Source: Mytilisepta virgata | Lineage: Eukaryota > Mollusca > Bivalvia > Mytilida > Mytilidae | Assembly (NCBI GenBank): GCA_028015205.1 | Contig: CM051521.1 | Location: 122,272,614 to 122,336,613, forward strand | Direction of reading: 5' to 3' | Length of the DNA stretch: 64,000 nt | Shown here: positions 42,701-55,275 of the stretch, one piece after another | Numbering within the stretch: the stretch's first letter is position 1 | Layout of the letters: every line of letters starts with the position of its first letter | Translations under genes and position numbers: made by a program | The notes under the pieces: model-generated | The model's input: the letters and a program-made list of their open reading frames with translations, nothing else | Databases searched by the model: none | What the model was told of the DNA's origin: nothing

Positions 42701-43790
42701 ACTGGAAGGACTGCCTGAAACCATTGCATGGTCCATGCATACAACTGTACGAGACATGAGTCGACTGGAATAACACCATATGTTTCCATATTTGGCCGCA
42801 ACCCTAGTTTTCCCATCGACTTGACCTTCGGATTCATTAGGAACATGAAGCAGCCTGCTAGGAGGAAGTTTATCCAGAATCTTAATGACAGATTAAGCCA
42901 TGCTTGCAAGTTGGCAGCTGATTCAGCAAAGCATCACGCGAGAATCAGAAAGGGAACTATGTTCGGGGAGCTGAAGTGAGGAAGGGGACAGATTGCTGGT
43001 GAAGATTGTGAAGCACGATGGGACACGCAAGTTGGTTGATATTTGGGAAAAAACACCGTACGCGGTACTGGATCTACCGGACAGCAACATCCTAATCTTT
43101 ATTGTTATTCGGGAGGATGGCGAAGAAAGACCAAGCATAAGAATTTGCTTTTGCTAATCGGGTTCCTGAGGGACACAGAACCACCTGTTCCAAAACCACA
43201 GACTAGAAAGCAGACTACAAGAAATAACCGGTCAGTCGTCTGATGAGGCTTAAGACGACTATACATTTGGCTTTGTGCTGGAGAAAAGGGCTGACGGTGG
43301 AGACAGACCTACTGAGTATCCAGTTAGACTACTTTGCACGTGGTGATGATCCTGCTTTTGGGACGCCCAGATTTTTTTCAGGAAGCGTTTCCGATGGTGA
43401 CACTGGATAAGTTGCTGAGGATTCGATACTCCTGTTGGTATAAGTCCAGTGGTAGAAGTTCCACCGGTTTCAGTCAGAAGATCAACAAGGGAGTGGAGAC
43501 CATCTGCTTGGCTCTCTGCTGGCCAGTACGACACCAGCAAGTCAGCTACCAGTACTCATGTTTTTTATAGTGAACCACAGACCGTTCCGTCTACTTAAGA
43601 CTGGTTACAGAAGGCCGTGTACCTCTCTTCTTTAGAACAGACACCTGCATTTTTAGGTCTAAAGAAAGATGCAGCTCCTGCATTTTTAGATTTGCTGAGC
43701 CACCACTAGCGAATGACGAGGACTTCATTTCATAGCCTGGGAAGTTTGTGGGAGAGTCAGATATGCATCGATTTGCAATATTTTATTTGA
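39790..43790 (+). pseudogene. Ty3/Gypsy-type retrotransposon gag-pol, heavily broken
   Basis: Order on the plus strand: a CCHC knuckle (C-x2-C-x4-H-x4-C, CYRCKQRGHITKGC) at 39838-39879; a protease-like MLLDT word near 40050; RT from 40874 (PFKQKFRQIPSAIYEGVEEN, FGLTNSLATYQRMMEQCL, APDKCSFFQ); YRRFTKFFSAICTILTDL; RNase H at 41596-41800 (FELHTDASGSAIGAVLYQD, SRGLTKSETQYP); integrase zinc region and core from 42237 (CLRCVRRKG, HILVITGHFTRFAVVVPTKT, AYNCTRHESTGITPYVSIFG). Many frameshifts and stops. The 5' gag part and LTR are missing because the virus-like element abuts it at 39747. No LTR pair was recognised; the 3' side decays into AT-rich DNA near 43790. Confidence 0.9.
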
Positions 43791-44139
43791 TACAGTTACA
43801 TTTTATTACAATTGATTTGATTTGTTTATGTCTATAAATTTACATTGTAATTTTAATTTCAGAATATTGTATTTGAAATTTCAGTGATAATATTTAATCT
43901 AATTTTTTACAGCTTTATTTCTTATAGAAGTTGTTTCGATTTAGTTAGTTTCTATTGGTAGTTTTAATGAGTCATTGTTTCAGGTCATTGTCTAGTTTCT
44001 GCGGGAGTCTTGATAATAATTTCTTGCATATATACTTATTTTTGGGCGCTAACTTTTTGCAGAAGGTTTTTTTCTTTTTTTTAACATTCTTTAACATTCC
44101 CATTTCTTCTGTGTATTTGGCACGTACGACTGACTTGAT
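43791..44139. other. AT-rich spacer
   Basis: No gene seen. It leads into the TGAT microsatellite. Confidence 0.5.
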
Positions 44140-44197
<58 letters not shown>

Positions 44198-44206
44198 TAT
44201 TGATTG
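44140..44206. repeat. (TGAT)n microsatellite
   Basis: About sixteen TGAT units with one change near the right end. Confidence 0.95.
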
Positions 44207-45795
44207 GAGTATGAAAAATGTGTTCGAGCGCGTATGATTGTCATTAACATCTATTAATTTTGAATAAACTTTAAGCGGTCAATGATATCAAATATATATC
44301 TTTCATAGTTAAATAAATTACTAGTATTTTGATTTTGTAAATAATTTATTTATAATGGCTTAGAGTGTAAATTTGCCAAATATATCATTGACAGTAATTT
44401 TGTTTTTGAATGGATGTCTTTAACTATTTTAAAAACATGTTTTTTACAATATGATTTGTAGTCCTTGAAAAGGGGCAAAAACTTAATTTTGACACATTTT
44501 ATATAATCCCTGATTTTCTACACCTCAGGTAGTTACAGTGTACTGAAACCATAAGTTGAGGTTGATACGTGTACATTTACTAGCAATCGGAGCTTTTGCA
44601 CCACATGCAGGGTAGGTGTTTTTTGTGTGTTTAACATTTGCTTTATTTAACTTAGCTTTCATTTGATAACGTTTACTTGTTCAATATATATTTTCGGTGG
44701 TTAATGTATAGTAAACAGAAAACCCATATTTTACTGTGCATATTGATGCATTCAAGAAGATTTACATTAATTCCGTATATTCATTTTATAAATACGATTC
44801 AGAATGCATCAGAATCATTTTGATATTTGGTATATATCATGAATATTGTATTTTGGAGATTTATGAGAATTATATGCATTCCCTGTATTTGTCCAAATTA
44901 TATATGTTTTAGACTTATTATTGTTACTTGCGAGTAAAAGGTTGTTTATTATTATTTTAGGGTCATTCTTCTGATTTCTGGATATTATATGAAAATATAT
45001 AATGTAAAGAAATAATGAATCCAGGAGCTGGGTTATTGCGTATTTAGTTTTCGTATAGCCTTGGAAAACCGTATTACAATAGTACAGTCAATTTGTTAAC
45101 TATACACGGCAATAGTTGGTATCGACGGGAAAATAAACTTACTATTCCCCGAATATGCAGTCACAATATTAATTAAGTGTGAGACAATTACCGGTGAATA
45201 GTTTCAACTCATTGGGAATGTATACATGTGCTTTGCATGTTTATTTATATGTATGTGTTGTTATATGATGTTATTTATATGTGTAATGTAATAGAGAATG
45301 GAAAAAAAAATTCTCATCTTATATAATTTCTTCAACTGTCCCATGGTGATTTATAAACCCGTAATCTCGATCTTTGTATTATTTGCTGAAGATTTCTTTA
45401 AAAGCGAAAACACGAAATGACCCCATCCTGCCACCACCTCTTTTTAACGACCATGAACAATCCTTTACAGCAAATCAGGTTTTTTTCTATTCTTTTTAAT
45501 ATTGTCACACAACACAACGGAATACGGTATAATTAGAATATTCCCCACGTGCGGAAACAAACGACCCGGGTAACTAGCAAGAAAATCACTCCACGAGAGT
45601 GAAAAAAAATATTTATTTCTGAAATTCCGCAAATGAATGCATAAATTTCATATTTCATTCACAGTATACTTTTCAAAAACACAACTTACGGCTATTTGAA
45701 ATTATTACGCGTTATTGAAAAATATGTAGTTGCTGAATACGCACTATATTTGTTGAGGGATTGATATACTGGAGTGGTTATTCAACATAAACAAC
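44207..45795. other. AT-rich spacer and probable IQCK promoter region
   Basis: No coding frame was recognised. The last 300 bases before 45796 are somewhat richer in GC, with CACGTGCGGAAAC and GACCCGGGTAAC words, compatible with a promoter. No TATA box was assigned. Confidence 0.4.
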
Positions 45796-48700
45796 ATGGC
45801 GGTTATCGTGAAAGTCCCAGAAAAAAACTTATGGGAAGAAATATGTAGAGGTGATTTTGAGAGAAAAGGGTTACAGATATAAAGTTCAATGACAGAATAG
45901 AACATCGATTAATAATTTGCTTAAATTAATCCATCTGCTAGTAGCAAAACACTGATTCAGCCTTTCTGAACCAAATCGTAGTATAACTTGAAAACGTTTG
46001 TCATTCTTAGAATATACTGTAGAGTGTGCCTAAAATTTGTTAGTTTCGTGATCGTGGTTACGAAACTTTTACTTAGAAATAAACACGAGTGCCCAGTGCG
46101 AAGAAGTAGTAAATTAGTCATATCCCCTCGACTTAAAACGTAGGATCTTCAGTTAACGCTAGGCGCAGCATTGGGCGGAAACCCACGACTGGTTGCGTTT
46201 ACGCATTGCTACACTTACCGACTATGGGTCAATTCTTTTTTTTATCATTTTCATGAATATTCATGACCATTGAAATTGCTGCTAACAATAAATGAGATCG
46301 TAGCAATAGTCATTAGTGATGTCTCCACTTTGGAGATTGGAAAAGTGCTTTGGAAAGTAACACGGTGCATAATGCAGTTGATACATTTTTGTTGTGTAGT
46401 GATTTTTTCATGTGGTCAGTAATGCATTCTCTTTGAAAGTATGAAAACTTGTTTACTTTGAAAACTATATCAAAAATACACTGGAATTGTGTACTGGCGA
46501 TGACAAATATTTTGACCCAAAGCTCGTCTTTTAACTATCACTTGATTGGCTGTATTCCCATTACAGAATCGTGAGGAAACCAACCAAAATGGTTCATAAA
46601 TTATTCATGAAAACAAGAAAAAATTAATGAATTGACCCATGGTCGGTAAGTGTAGCAAAGCTTAAGCGCAATTGGCCGTGGGTGTTCGACGATGGGATTA
46701 TTGCAATTTGGTCTATGATTGTACCATTCCCATTTGGTCTATTCACGTTTTGTGTGCTTTGGAATATAAAAAATTTTCCATTTTGTCTTGTTTAAATTGC
46801 ATGGGTGATTCTGGTTACGTTTTGTGGGTCCAAATTCTTAATATCCAATTTCTGTACAAATTTCAGAATGGTTTATCATAAGGCCAAATAAAAATATATG
46901 TGTGCTTCAATTATCCATCCGACCCAATTTGTTTTTTTTTTTGACTGACTCTAACATTTTTTTGTGATTTTGAAAATTTTTCAACTATATTTATTAATAT
47001 ACAGCTGTTGCTTTTTGTCGAGCCTTCGGCTTTTGTCGAAAAAGCGAGACATAGCGATCCTACATTCCGTCGTCGTCGGCGGCGGCGGCGTCCACAAATA
47101 TTCACCCTGTGGTTAAAGTTTTTGAAATTTTAATAACTTTCTTAAACTATCCTGGATTTCTACCAAACTTGGACAGAGGCTTGTTTATGATCATAAGATA
47201 GTATCCAGAAGGAAATTTTGTAAAAAAAAAATTCCAGTTTTTCCGTATTTTACTTATAAATGGACTTAGTTTTTCTGCCAGGAAACATTACATTCACTCT
47301 GTGGTTAAAGTTTTTAAAATTTTAATAACTTTCTTAAAATATCCTGGATTTGTACCAAACTTGGACAGATGCTTGTTTATGATCATAAGATAGTATCCAG
47401 AAGTAAATTTTGTAAAATAAAAATTCCAGTTTTTCTGTATATTACTTATAAATGGACTTAGTTTTTCTGCCAGGAAACATTACATTCATTCTGTGGTTAA
47501 AGTTTTCAAAATTTTAATAACTTTCTTAAACTATCCTGGATTTGTACCAAACATGGACAGAAGCTTGTTTATGATCATAATATAGTATCCAGAAGTAAAT
47601 TTAGTAAAAAAAAAAAAAAATTTTCCGTATTTTACTTATAAATGGACTTAGTTTTTCTGCCAGGAAACATTACATTCACTCTGTGGTTAAAGTTTTTAAA
47701 ATTTTAATAACTTTCTTAAACTATCCAGGAATTTTACCAAATTTGGACAGAAGCTTGTTTATGATATAAAGATTGTATCCAGGAGAAAATTTTGTAAAAT
47801 ATTTATTTCTGTTTTTCAGTTTTTTACGTATAAATGGACTTAACATTGCATTCTATTATGTGCATTCACCTATCACACTGAAAATATAGACAACATCAAA
47901 AGTAGGCGAGACACTGGGTTCCGCGGAACCCTTACGAATTTTTTGTAAACAAGTATGTATGGTTGCTAGGTACTTTTCCAAAAAATTCAGATCTTGAGTC
48001 TTTCAGGAAATTGACCATAGTTGGAATTTCATTTTTGGAGATTGAATGGTCAACTTTTAAAACGCTTGTGATGTTATTGGTCATTAATATATATGGTTGC
48101 TAGATTCATTTCCAAAAAATGAAGGTCTTAGAGTCTTTCAGGAAATTTACCATAGTTGGAATTATGTTTTTTGAAATCAAAATATTCCATTTAACAGCTA
48201 TTATTCTGCTAGTGTCTGATAGTATGGTTGATTGGTAATTTTCAAAAATTAATAAGTCTAATACTCTTCCAGAAATTTTTTTCTACCCCAAGGGCAAATT
48301 TTAAAACTCTGAAACCTTCAGCACAGACAACTTTTAAAGTGCTAGTAATGCACCAGTTTTTATGTTTCTACCGCTTAGGGTGTAAGAGGAGTTCTGTGAC
48401 AATCGATTTTGGGATTTTTTAACTCTCTTGTTGCTATGCCCCCAGGGATTTCAGAAAAATTCTCATGACACTTTTGAATTTGCCATATGTAATACTAGTC
48501 ATGGTTTCAGTTTCAGCATTATTGTCCAAATAGTTTAGAAGATTTCACTATTTACTGGATATCGCGAAATCTGTTTTTTGCTCATAATTATGCCCTAAGG
48601 GTAAATTCCAAAATTCCGAAACCTTTAGCACAATCTACATCAACAATGCTAACATTGATCAAAGTTTCAGTTTTCTGTCTCTTTTGGATCATGAGATAAT

Positions 48701-51700
48701 CCTTGACATTACGTACGTACGACGAACAGCAAAGCTTTATCCCTGCCGCTTCGCTAGCGTGGGGATAAATATCAGGAGAAAGCATAAATGGATGAAAAAC
48801 GATTAATAACAAATATTGCAGTGGAAACCATATCACAATATCTATGTTAACACAGAAAATATTGAGTAAAGCAAAGATAATTTCTAGTAGTTGACAATAT
48901 TTTTCTTGTAATGTATAATGCAATGATCTTGTTTTTTGCAGATTTTGATTCAAGATGTCCACCATTTCCAGAGGATGATGAACAGTCCGTTAAGACAGAA
49001 TATATTGATTATGACCCAGCTAAACATTCCCCAATATTTTATGGAAAAATGCATCAGAAGATTTCAGCTGATATTGACCCTATAAAAGACATAGACCCTG
49101 CTACTTCCCACCCTGCATGTGCAGGATTTGCCTTTACAGAGAAGCCACCAGCAAGCCCACCACCACCTCCACCTGAACCTCCACATAAAGATAAATGTAA
49201 GACTTTAAAATATTTATCCAACAGCAGTTTGGTTGATGTAGAGAGTAAACCATCAACATAATGGGTCTTAATACGATAAATAATATTAGTAGTATAACCT
49301 GATAAGGTTCTTATGAAGGCATGTAAATCTGACATTTTATTGAAGTTCTTCACAGTTTAATACACTCGGTTCATACTGTTTCCATACAGTTAGCATATAT
49401 TTCGGTCAGCAGAATGATACTGCATAATAATTGGTCACTTTGAGAAGTTAAAGATTAGGTTGCCTAATATAATGACACAACAGTTCTCAGTTGATTTGTT
49501 AAAGGTTTAGATCAGCATTTTCTGGTACCGGTTTAGTTCAGTAACTTTTTATTTATGTTACTTTACAAATATTGGCAGGTGAAATTGGTTACTCTGTAGT
49601 AATCTTGTTCAAACATAAAACATCTTTTATTCTAATTTTTTTGTCCCCTGACACACCGCGACGGAGGGACCTAGTAATGTCAATGTTTTCATGCCTAAAC
49701 ACACATATATATATTATATGCATGAAGGCATGAAAACATTGCAGCGATTGCTGACTTCTCTCTTTAAGTCTCCCTGTGAGGTCCTCATTTCTCCCTGTTT
49801 GGTTGCAACAGAGAAGTCACTTCTCCCTAAAATTTTGAAGTGTGGTGAGCCCTTCTCTAATGTTTTTGTGCATGTAACACTACAGGAACACTCTGTGGAC
49901 ACAAATTTTTATTTGTATTGTACTGCAATTTTTTTATTTGACAAAATTTTTCCGTAGTTTTGATGTGCGGCACAAGGATGACCTTTTAAATGCCAATGTT
50001 TCCAATTTTTATTTCCATGTTTGGTAGAAGTGTTGACATCCATACTGTGGCGAGTGGTTTAGGTAGTTCGTCATGACTACTAATGATCACTAGCCTGTCA
50101 ACACTGAGGTTGTGAGTTCGAATCTCACCTGTGGCGGGGTGTGTTCTACTCTGATCTAAATTGACAAGGATTGCCAATTATCCTACTGAAGGTCAGTGGT
50201 TCTCTCCTGGTACTCCGGCTTACTCCACCAATTAAAACTGGCCATCGCGAAATAGCAAAATGTGCTGAAAATGGCATAAAACCCCAACTAAACAAACAAA
50301 CAGGTAGTCCAAGCCTAAATTTATATAACACAATATATGTACTGGTGTTTTACAGGTAGTCCACGAGAATATTTAGAACATTACATATTTCCATGGTTAC
50401 TACCAGCTATAGAAGAAATGCTTCGTCAAGCCAAAAAAGAAAAATGTTTAGAGGTACCTAAATATCTAAATCTTGAATTTTTTTAAACAACTGCATGCAA
50501 GACACAAGATTCATGTCTATTTACATTTATCACAAGATTCATGCCTATATACATTTATCAGAAGTATACATATTGCTACACACTATTACATATTATAAAA
50601 TTCATGAGAATAATAAAAAGTCATCAATAAAGTACGAGTGTATTTAAACTGAAAATTTGCAACAGAACTACGCATCAATAACAGTCACTTTAGTTTTGTT
50701 GATTCTTAATTCAGGTATTGTACAAAATTCTGTGTCTTGTACTCACCTTGTAAAGCTTGGTTCCAAAATTTCAAATTAATAGTGGCATGTACTCTTGGGA
50801 CTTTGTTTTAACCTAAATTCACCTTGAAAACGTTTTATATTGCACACTGTCAAATAAATATCATTTTTTTAATAGGGAAATGCTGAGATGAAAATTCATT
50901 GACAAGAATATTAATCCCTCAAAGGTCCAGTAAACATTTGATGAAGTTTCCTGCTAATCTATCGTAGACCCAGGAGTTTGAATTTTGACAGTTATATTAC
51001 CTCATTGATTTGACAGTTAATATATTGTTTGTGTTCATTCCAGAGAAAAAGAACAAAATTTAATGCATTAGACTACCTGACAGCATCTTTATATAAGTAA
51101 GTAGTTTGGTAAAGAGTTAGTATATAGAGAATCACAAGTATCTTTACAGTAAAGCAGATTGGTGGCATAAAAATTATTCATAGAGGATTACAATGACGTT
51201 TCATGGAAGAGATTGGTAGCATAAATTATCTGTGATAATATAGAAACCTATATCAATAGAAATGTAAGGGGGTCAATATCACTGAGACAATAACCCTAAA
51301 ATGGAACAAAAAATACAAAAAGTCTGTCTACTTAGAAAATAGGGCCTCTGTGAGCTGAGGCAGAATGGTTTAGGTAGTCAAAATTACTAATGATCCCAAG
51401 CTTTTGAACACTAAAGGCTGTACATGTAAATTCCAATCCAGCTTGTTTTGAATATTATCTCAATTGACCAGAATTGCAAGTTCCTCTGCTGATGGTCTTT
51501 CCTCCAGCGTAGTATGGCTTCCTCCACGAGCTAATTCTGTTTATACTGGTGTAAAACATGAAGAAAACAAATGAAGCTGAAATGATACATAAACTCCTTC
51601 TTTAGAAATTAAAATAAAAAATGATACAGTATGTATAGATAATATTATAAGGTGTGAAAAATAAAAGCCATAAGAGTGAAAAACATGCAGCTAGGACAAT

Positions 51701-53908
51701 TAGGAATATTGGTGTTTGGTGGACTTATTAGTTATTCTGATTATTACATTGAAAAATTGTATAAACTATATAATTATAAATTTGAAGGATTTTTTTTAAA
51801 AATTTATTGCTTTATCTTAATGTTTATAGAATGACTCTGTGTTATGTCACTTCCTACAGTGAATATATATTTGTGAATCGTCAGATTTTCATTTACTAAT
51901 GGATCATAGTATTTCACCACTTTCTCATTGAAATGATGTACTACATTTAAATGTATTATATTTGTTAATGTTTGTAGAAAAAATCCATTACATAAAGACA
52001 GAGAGAATGTTGTATTAGAAGAAATTCCATTTGTTAAAGAATGGCTAAAAGATCAGTAAGTTAACAGTATCTTGTTTTCAATATAGTTCAAAGAGAAAGG
52101 TTTAAAGACAGCAACATGCCATTTTACATATGTGTCTATTGCAGCATTATGTACATCTATATATTTATGTGAATGGTTAGATCTGATCCCCTTCCAAAAA
52201 AAAATAGGGAGTAAAGTTGATTAAGTATGTTGTTATTCTCCAGTCTGAAAACCACATTGTTCCACCCAGGGTTTAAGAGCACACTGGCATATTGTATGGC
52301 AAAAAGTATTTTGTGTCAAGTTACAAACATCAAAGGCATTGCAAAGTTTAATATCAACATGTACCCAGTATTTTATTTATAGTATTACAGATGTTTTAAT
52401 GAGAATAACATTGTTTTGTTTTTTTTTTCAGTCCTCGGCCTCCATTACCCTGGTCTTTAGTTTGGACAGAAGAAGAAGCTACACAGATCATACAGAATTA
52501 TTGGCGAGGTTTTCTGGTAAGGTTCAGATATGACTTGAACACAATAAACAAAACTGTCAATACAATTTGCTCTGCACATTTAGGCTATCTAAACTTAACT
52601 ACCTTGTTCTCAGACACTGCATCCCAGAAAGAGTTTATAATTATTTGTATTTTGGGGGGAAAAATTGTTCACCGTTCCGATATTTTCCTTTAAAAATAAA
52701 ATTTGGTGCCAAAAGTACTTTTCAAGCATATGCCAGATTCAAGCGTTAGATTAACATTGATCAGGTCAAAATGAAAATAAATAAACAGCTGATGAACAAT
52801 CATGGCTGTGAGTGGAGGAAATTTGAGGCATTGAAAGCAGATAACCCATTTGTATAATAAAAACATAGATTCAGACTATATTTGTATGTCACCAAAATAA
52901 ACACATATAGTGAAAATCCCTTGCCTCCTTTGACAGGAAAATAAACTAACACAATAAATTCCCTACCTACCTTGCCAATTTTGTAAAATCTGTCTGAGAA
53001 CCAGAGCATTAATGTAAGGTGGCCTTACAAAAGAAATATTAAATCAATAAACCAGTTCCATGTCCACTTATCTCTCTAATTCATGAAAATTTGTTATGGT
53101 TAAATTTTTAAAATATGCTGAGTAATTTATAATTTAGGTGAATTTGATTCAATGCAAGAATTAAGTATTTGATGTGCACGTATAGCCCGATTCAGATACA
53201 TACAATTATGGTTTAATAATCTGTTCGAACTGATACTTGAGATGAAAATTAGAGCTGATTTTGCAGTTTTTCTCCTATGTAATTAACTAGAAGTAAACAA
53301 ATAATAATATTACAGAGAATCACACATTGGATTTTTGAAAACAGAATAATGAGAATGTTAAACATTATCAGTTGTTATGTAATAGAGAGATAAGCCATCA
53401 TGGTGTGTATATCTTCATGTAGATATCAAAGTTTGGAGATAAAATGTCCTTTGATTCAATGGAAATTTGGTCAAAATAAAAACATATTAAATATCTTATG
53501 AAAAAATTGTGTCAATGAAATGAAGGCTTATTCAAACAAATTGTCTGGGATAACATTAGATGTTCTATAAATGATATTGAAATGTTTAAGTTGAAAAATA
53601 TCTTTAAAAAAGATTTTCAAGTAAGAATACAACTTCACAGTATTCAGCTTTGATAGCAAAATTGTACCAACCCATTTCTAGATACTATAGGCTTATTTCA
53701 GGTACGGAGAGATCCTGAAGTTCAGGAGTTACGACAGTGGCAAAGAGAGTGGCGTGAGGAAACAGATGGCATTCAAGACAAAGTTAATCGGTTTTGGGAC
53801 AAGAAAATGCCAGGATGGAACACTCCTACACCAAATGCATCAGAAGATCAATTAAATAATGAAGACAATGCCGAAATCACTGTTAAATCTCCTACCAAAC
53901 AGAGCTAG
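45796..53908 (+). CDS. IQCK: IQ motif-containing protein K, seven exons
   Basis: Coding exons: 45796-45850, 48942-49196, 50356-50453, 51044-51096, 51978-52055, 52432-52516, 53702-53908. All introns are GT-AG, phases agree throughout, and the sum (831 nt) gives 276 residues. Recognisable IQCK segments: KNLWEEICRDFDSRCPPFPE at the front, CSPREYLEHYIFPWLLPAI and RQAKKEKCLERKRTKFNALD in the centre, LKDHPRPPLPWSL, then the IQ motif IIQNYWRGFLVRR (about 199-211) across the exon 6/7 junction and DPEVQELRQWQREW. Length is close to vertebrate IQCK. A Pro-rich linker (PPASPPPPPPEPP) ends exon 2. The IQ motif binds calmodulin or EF-hand proteins; precise function is poorly known and a ciliary link is inference. 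Introns 1, 2 and 4 hold MITE, inverted repeat and SINE insertions. Confidence 0.93.
46173..46691. mobile_element. MITE with ~63 bp inverted repeats in IQCK intron 1
   Basis: Left arm 46173-46235 contains CACGACTGGTTGCGTTTACG, TGCTACACTTACCGACTATG and GGTCAATTC. Right arm 46629-46691 is the reverse complement with a few changes (GAATTGACCCATGGTCGGTA, AGTGTAGCAAAGC). Between them are about 390 bp without a gene. Confidence 0.75.
47016..47945 (-). repeat. ~930 bp dispersed repeat, copy 2 (inverted), in IQCK intron 1
   Basis: Reverse complement of 5380-6316, starting TTTTTGTCGAGCCTTCGG with a (GTC)/(GGC) run near 47070 and ending CCGCGGAACCCTTACGAATT. The same four ~185 bp internal units are present, with only scattered differences from copy 1. 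Confidence 0.85.
47946..48770. repeat. Degenerate tandem repeat, ~130 bp unit
   Basis: Two or three copies of a unit with TATGGTTGCTAG, TTTCCAAAAAAT, GAGTCTTTCAGGAAAT and CCATAGTTGGAATT, followed by more diverged DNA to GCTTCGCTAGCGTGGGGATA. The whole stretch lies in IQCK intron 1. Confidence 0.5.
49620..49880. repeat. Dispersed repeat remnant in IQCK intron 2
   Basis: CCTGACACACCGCGACGG, AAGTCTCCCTGTGAGGTCCT and AAGTGTGGTGAGCCCTTC; the second and third words have reverse-complement counterparts at 54788-54850 (GGGCTCACCACACTT, ACAGGGAGACTTCAGGGCAT). No gene. Confidence 0.5.
50047..50302 (+). mobile_element. tRNA-derived SINE in IQCK intron 2
   Basis: The tRNA-like head starts GGCGAGTGGTTTAGGTAGTT (A-box region) and contains the B box GGTTGTGAGTTCGAATCTCA. 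A unique body follows (GACAAGGATTGCCAATTATC, TCTCTCCTGGTACTCCGGC), and the tail is AACTAAACAAACAAACA. It ends about 50 bp before the acceptor of exon 3. A second older copy lies at 51345-51590. Confidence 0.85.
51345..51590 (+). mobile_element. Older copy of the same SINE in IQCK intron 4
   Basis: It aligns with 50047-50302: AGAATGGTTTAGGTAGTC, ACTAATGATCCCAAGC, a decayed B box (AATTCCAATCCAGC), ATTGACCAGAATTGCAAGTT, GGCTTCCTCCACGAGCTAAT and an AAAC-rich tail. It has many more changes than the first copy. Confidence 0.7.
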
Positions 53909-54145
53909 TATTAAAACTGCTCTGATAACTGTAATATAAAAATCTCATACAAAACAGTAATTAAATTGATCCGATCACTGTTAAAAACTCAGTAATATTT
54001 TCATTAATGTCTGTGATATTTAAATAATATTTATTGTAATATATACAAGTCTTATCTTTTGATTTAATGATTATTTGAATATTTTAAGTGTATTCATATT
54101 TATTTCCCATGCAAAAATTTGAAAAAATAGGGAGGTTAGTTTGGG

Positions 54146-54160
54146 AAAATAAAAAAAAAA
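54146..54160 (+). promoter_or_regulatory. Possible polyadenylation signal of IQCK
   Basis: AAAATAAAAAA about 240 bases after the stop codon is the first AATAAA on the coding strand that I noticed. Context is simply A-rich, so this is uncertain. Confidence 0.3.
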
Positions 54161-55182
54161 ACATGTCTTATAACCAATCCTGCAGCGTCCAGGCTAACAT
54201 AGCAGGGTTGGCTACAAGACATTTGTATTTAGCTTGGTCACTAAAATGCTTAACATTTTACAGTAGATAAGTAATATGTCTGTAGAATGTACAGAAGGAT
54301 AAGTGTGTTACAACACACTTTGAACATTTTTTTAAAATATTGGACCAACACAACACAATTTATAACAAAGTGTTAAACAGAAGCATCTTGACACACTTTG
54401 AAATAATTATCTGAACACTTAATGATTGTTTTGGAGAATTGTGGTTGTCTCAGCTTGTCTGCATTCTTCAGACTTAGAGTTTCATGCCATTTTATAGAGT
54501 TTTTCATAACATTTATTCCCGCACTCTCGGATGAATTTTGAGAATATTGTCATCCCCAACCATTCCTAAATCCGTCACACTTTCCGGTGACATCAAATTC
54601 TCTTTCACTTTGGCTGAAGGGATTGAAATTCTTTATAGAATGAATTTATACCACCTGTAGATGTATGATTTTCAAAAATGGACCACAAGACTGAATTTGA
54701 TAATTGTGAAATTAAACTGCTCTTTCATTTTTCATTGTATAAAATATCAGCAGTAGTCATGCACTGAAGAATATATATATATATTCAGGGCTCACCACAC
54801 TTGAAAATAACAGGGAGACTTCAGGGCATGACAGGGAGACTGTGTTTTTTCCCCCAATTTGTCGCCTGTCGAGTAAATACCTGTTATTTTACTTAATGTC
54901 TTATAGTGTATACTACACATTCCTTTATTGTGTTTTATCCTGTATTGTTTGAGATTTTATCTACATTTACTCCATATCCTTCCATTTTAGTCATAATCTG
55001 AGATTTTGTCTCATGTGCATTTAATCAATATCCTTTGTCAGAGATTGTGAGTTTGTCTTATGTACATTTCAGGGTTCTCACTAAGAATTTTTCATGATGA
55101 GTCTTGGGACTCATCATTTTTCAGAATGGTGAGTCCCAGCTGATTTTGATGAGTCCCAGTCCCAGGACTCATCACCACTTTT
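54161..55182. other. Intergenic spacer
   Basis: It holds an inverted match (54788-54850) to the repeat at 49780-49860 and an imperfect tandem of CTCATCATTTTTCAG/GATGAGTCCCAG words at 55085-55180. No gene. Confidence 0.4.
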
Positions 55183-55232
55183 TAGCTCACCTGGCCTAAA
55201 AGGCCATGTGAGCTTTTCTCATCACTTTGCGT

Positions 55233-55275
<43 letters not shown>

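Noticed and set aside
50047..50140. Possible tRNA gene (GAGTTCGAATCTC B box)
   Set aside because: The arms do not fold into a full cloverleaf, and the sequence continues into a SINE body and AAAC-rich tail; a decayed copy exists at 51345.
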